Shown: positions 63,769-64,000 of the stretch, piece after piece
Numbering within the stretch: the first letter of the stretch is position 1
How the letters are laid out: each line of letters begins with the position of its first letter
NCBI RefSeq assembly: GCF_025318105.1
Contig: NZ_JAOANI010000028.1
Span: 496,001-560,000, forward strand
Reading direction: 5' to 3'
DNA length: 64,000 nucleotides
From: Venatoribacter pacificus
GTDB lineage: Bacteria > Pseudomonadota > Gammaproteobacteria > Pseudomonadales > Oceanobacteraceae
Made by a program: the position numbers and the translations under genes
Notes under the pieces: generated by a model
The model's input: the letters and a program-made list of their open reading frames with translations, nothing else
Database searches by the model: none
Told to the model about the DNA's origin: nothing

Positions 63769-64000
63769 ATGAATAACAATTATAAAAAAATATTTCTCAC
63801 ACTGACACTTGCCCTGACTGCTGTTGCTGCTCAGGGGGCTAGTGTTTCGTCGAAGGCATCTGTCTGGTATGACCTGGCACGTAATACGGGAACACCTGTC
63901 GATTATAATGGTGGCAGTATTAGCCGTGCACAGGCAACTGAAATTAATCTCGACACCGTTGTTTTCTGGAAGGATAACGAGCCGAATGATTCCAGCAGCG
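63769..64000 (+). CDS. Exported protein (N-terminal fragment, right edge)
   Basis: An open frame from ATG 63769 runs to the window end: a signal peptide (MNNNYKKIFLTLTLALTAVA, then AQGAS) followed by KASVWYDLARNTGTPVDYNG. It lies 13 bases after the preceding stop, so it is likely a third gene of this operon. Only 77 residues are visible; no family is assigned. Confidence 0.7.
   Translation, partial: MNNNYKKIFLTLTLALTAVAAQGASVSSKASVWYDLARNTGTPVDYNGGSISRAQATEINLDTVVFWKDNEPNDSSS

Overview
The window looks like a chromosomal segment of a marine or aquatic gammaproteobacterium. Two gene orders match those familiar from Pseudomonas and its relatives: a TPR lipoprotein divergent from hemA-prfA-prmC-moeB, and diaA/gmhA, yraN, lpoA, rsmI and rnpB grouped together. 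FadL, CcoG, DUF2333, Rnk and DUF6160-like proteins point to the Oceanospirillales/Pseudomonadales area. This is inferred from remembered gene order and protein families, not from a database search. No tRNA, rRNA, CRISPR array, transposase or prophage was seen.

Layout. 0-7.3 kb: TPR lipoprotein (cut by the left edge), the hemA-prfA-prmC-moeB operon and a sulfide:quinone oxidoreductase. 7.3-15.9 kb: an accessory block with an arginine-methyltransferase-like protein, a formyltransferase-fold protein, two paralogous tail-collar (microcystin-dependent-like) proteins, and a 1538-residue surface protein with tandem Ig-like repeats, calcium-type Asp repeats and a C-terminal beta-barrel. 15.9-24.8 kb: the diaA/gmhA-yraN-lpoA / rsmI / rnpB neighbourhood, split by a BlaI-M56 peptidase-TonB receptor module. 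rnpB is flanked on both sides by repeats that resemble its own ends. 25-32 kb: small enzymes, a frameshifted LysR gene, an Anbu protease, hemH and a NYN protein. 32-39.6 kb: a crotonase, a zinc-ribbon rhomboid protease, rnk, an ABC exporter whose 3' end is repeated in tandem, and a PLP decarboxylase with a terminator-like hairpin in its leader. 39.6-42.8 kb: a compact four-gene envelope operon (membrane-anchored peptidoglycan amidase, related membrane protein, coiled-coil inner-membrane protein, coiled-coil outer-membrane-like protein). 42.8-52 kb: mixed enzymes and an AT-rich patch; two copies of a mosaic dispersed repeat lie in inverted orientation about 5.4 kb apart. 52-64 kb: VOC protein, tpm, trmO, fadL, ccoG, a sigma-54 activator, a DUF2333 protein and a cluster of DUF6160-like secreted proteins cut by the right edge.

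The two best candidates for undescribed systems are the four-gene amidase/coiled-coil envelope operon (39.66-42.79 kb) and the methyltransferase-formyltransferase-tail-collar operon (7.77-11.12 kb). A further theme is stuttering of gene ends: rnpB at both ends and the ABC exporter at its 3' end carry tandem partial copies. Start codons were moved from the longest-ORF start wherever a ribosome binding site or family N-terminus supported it; these choices are explained per gene.
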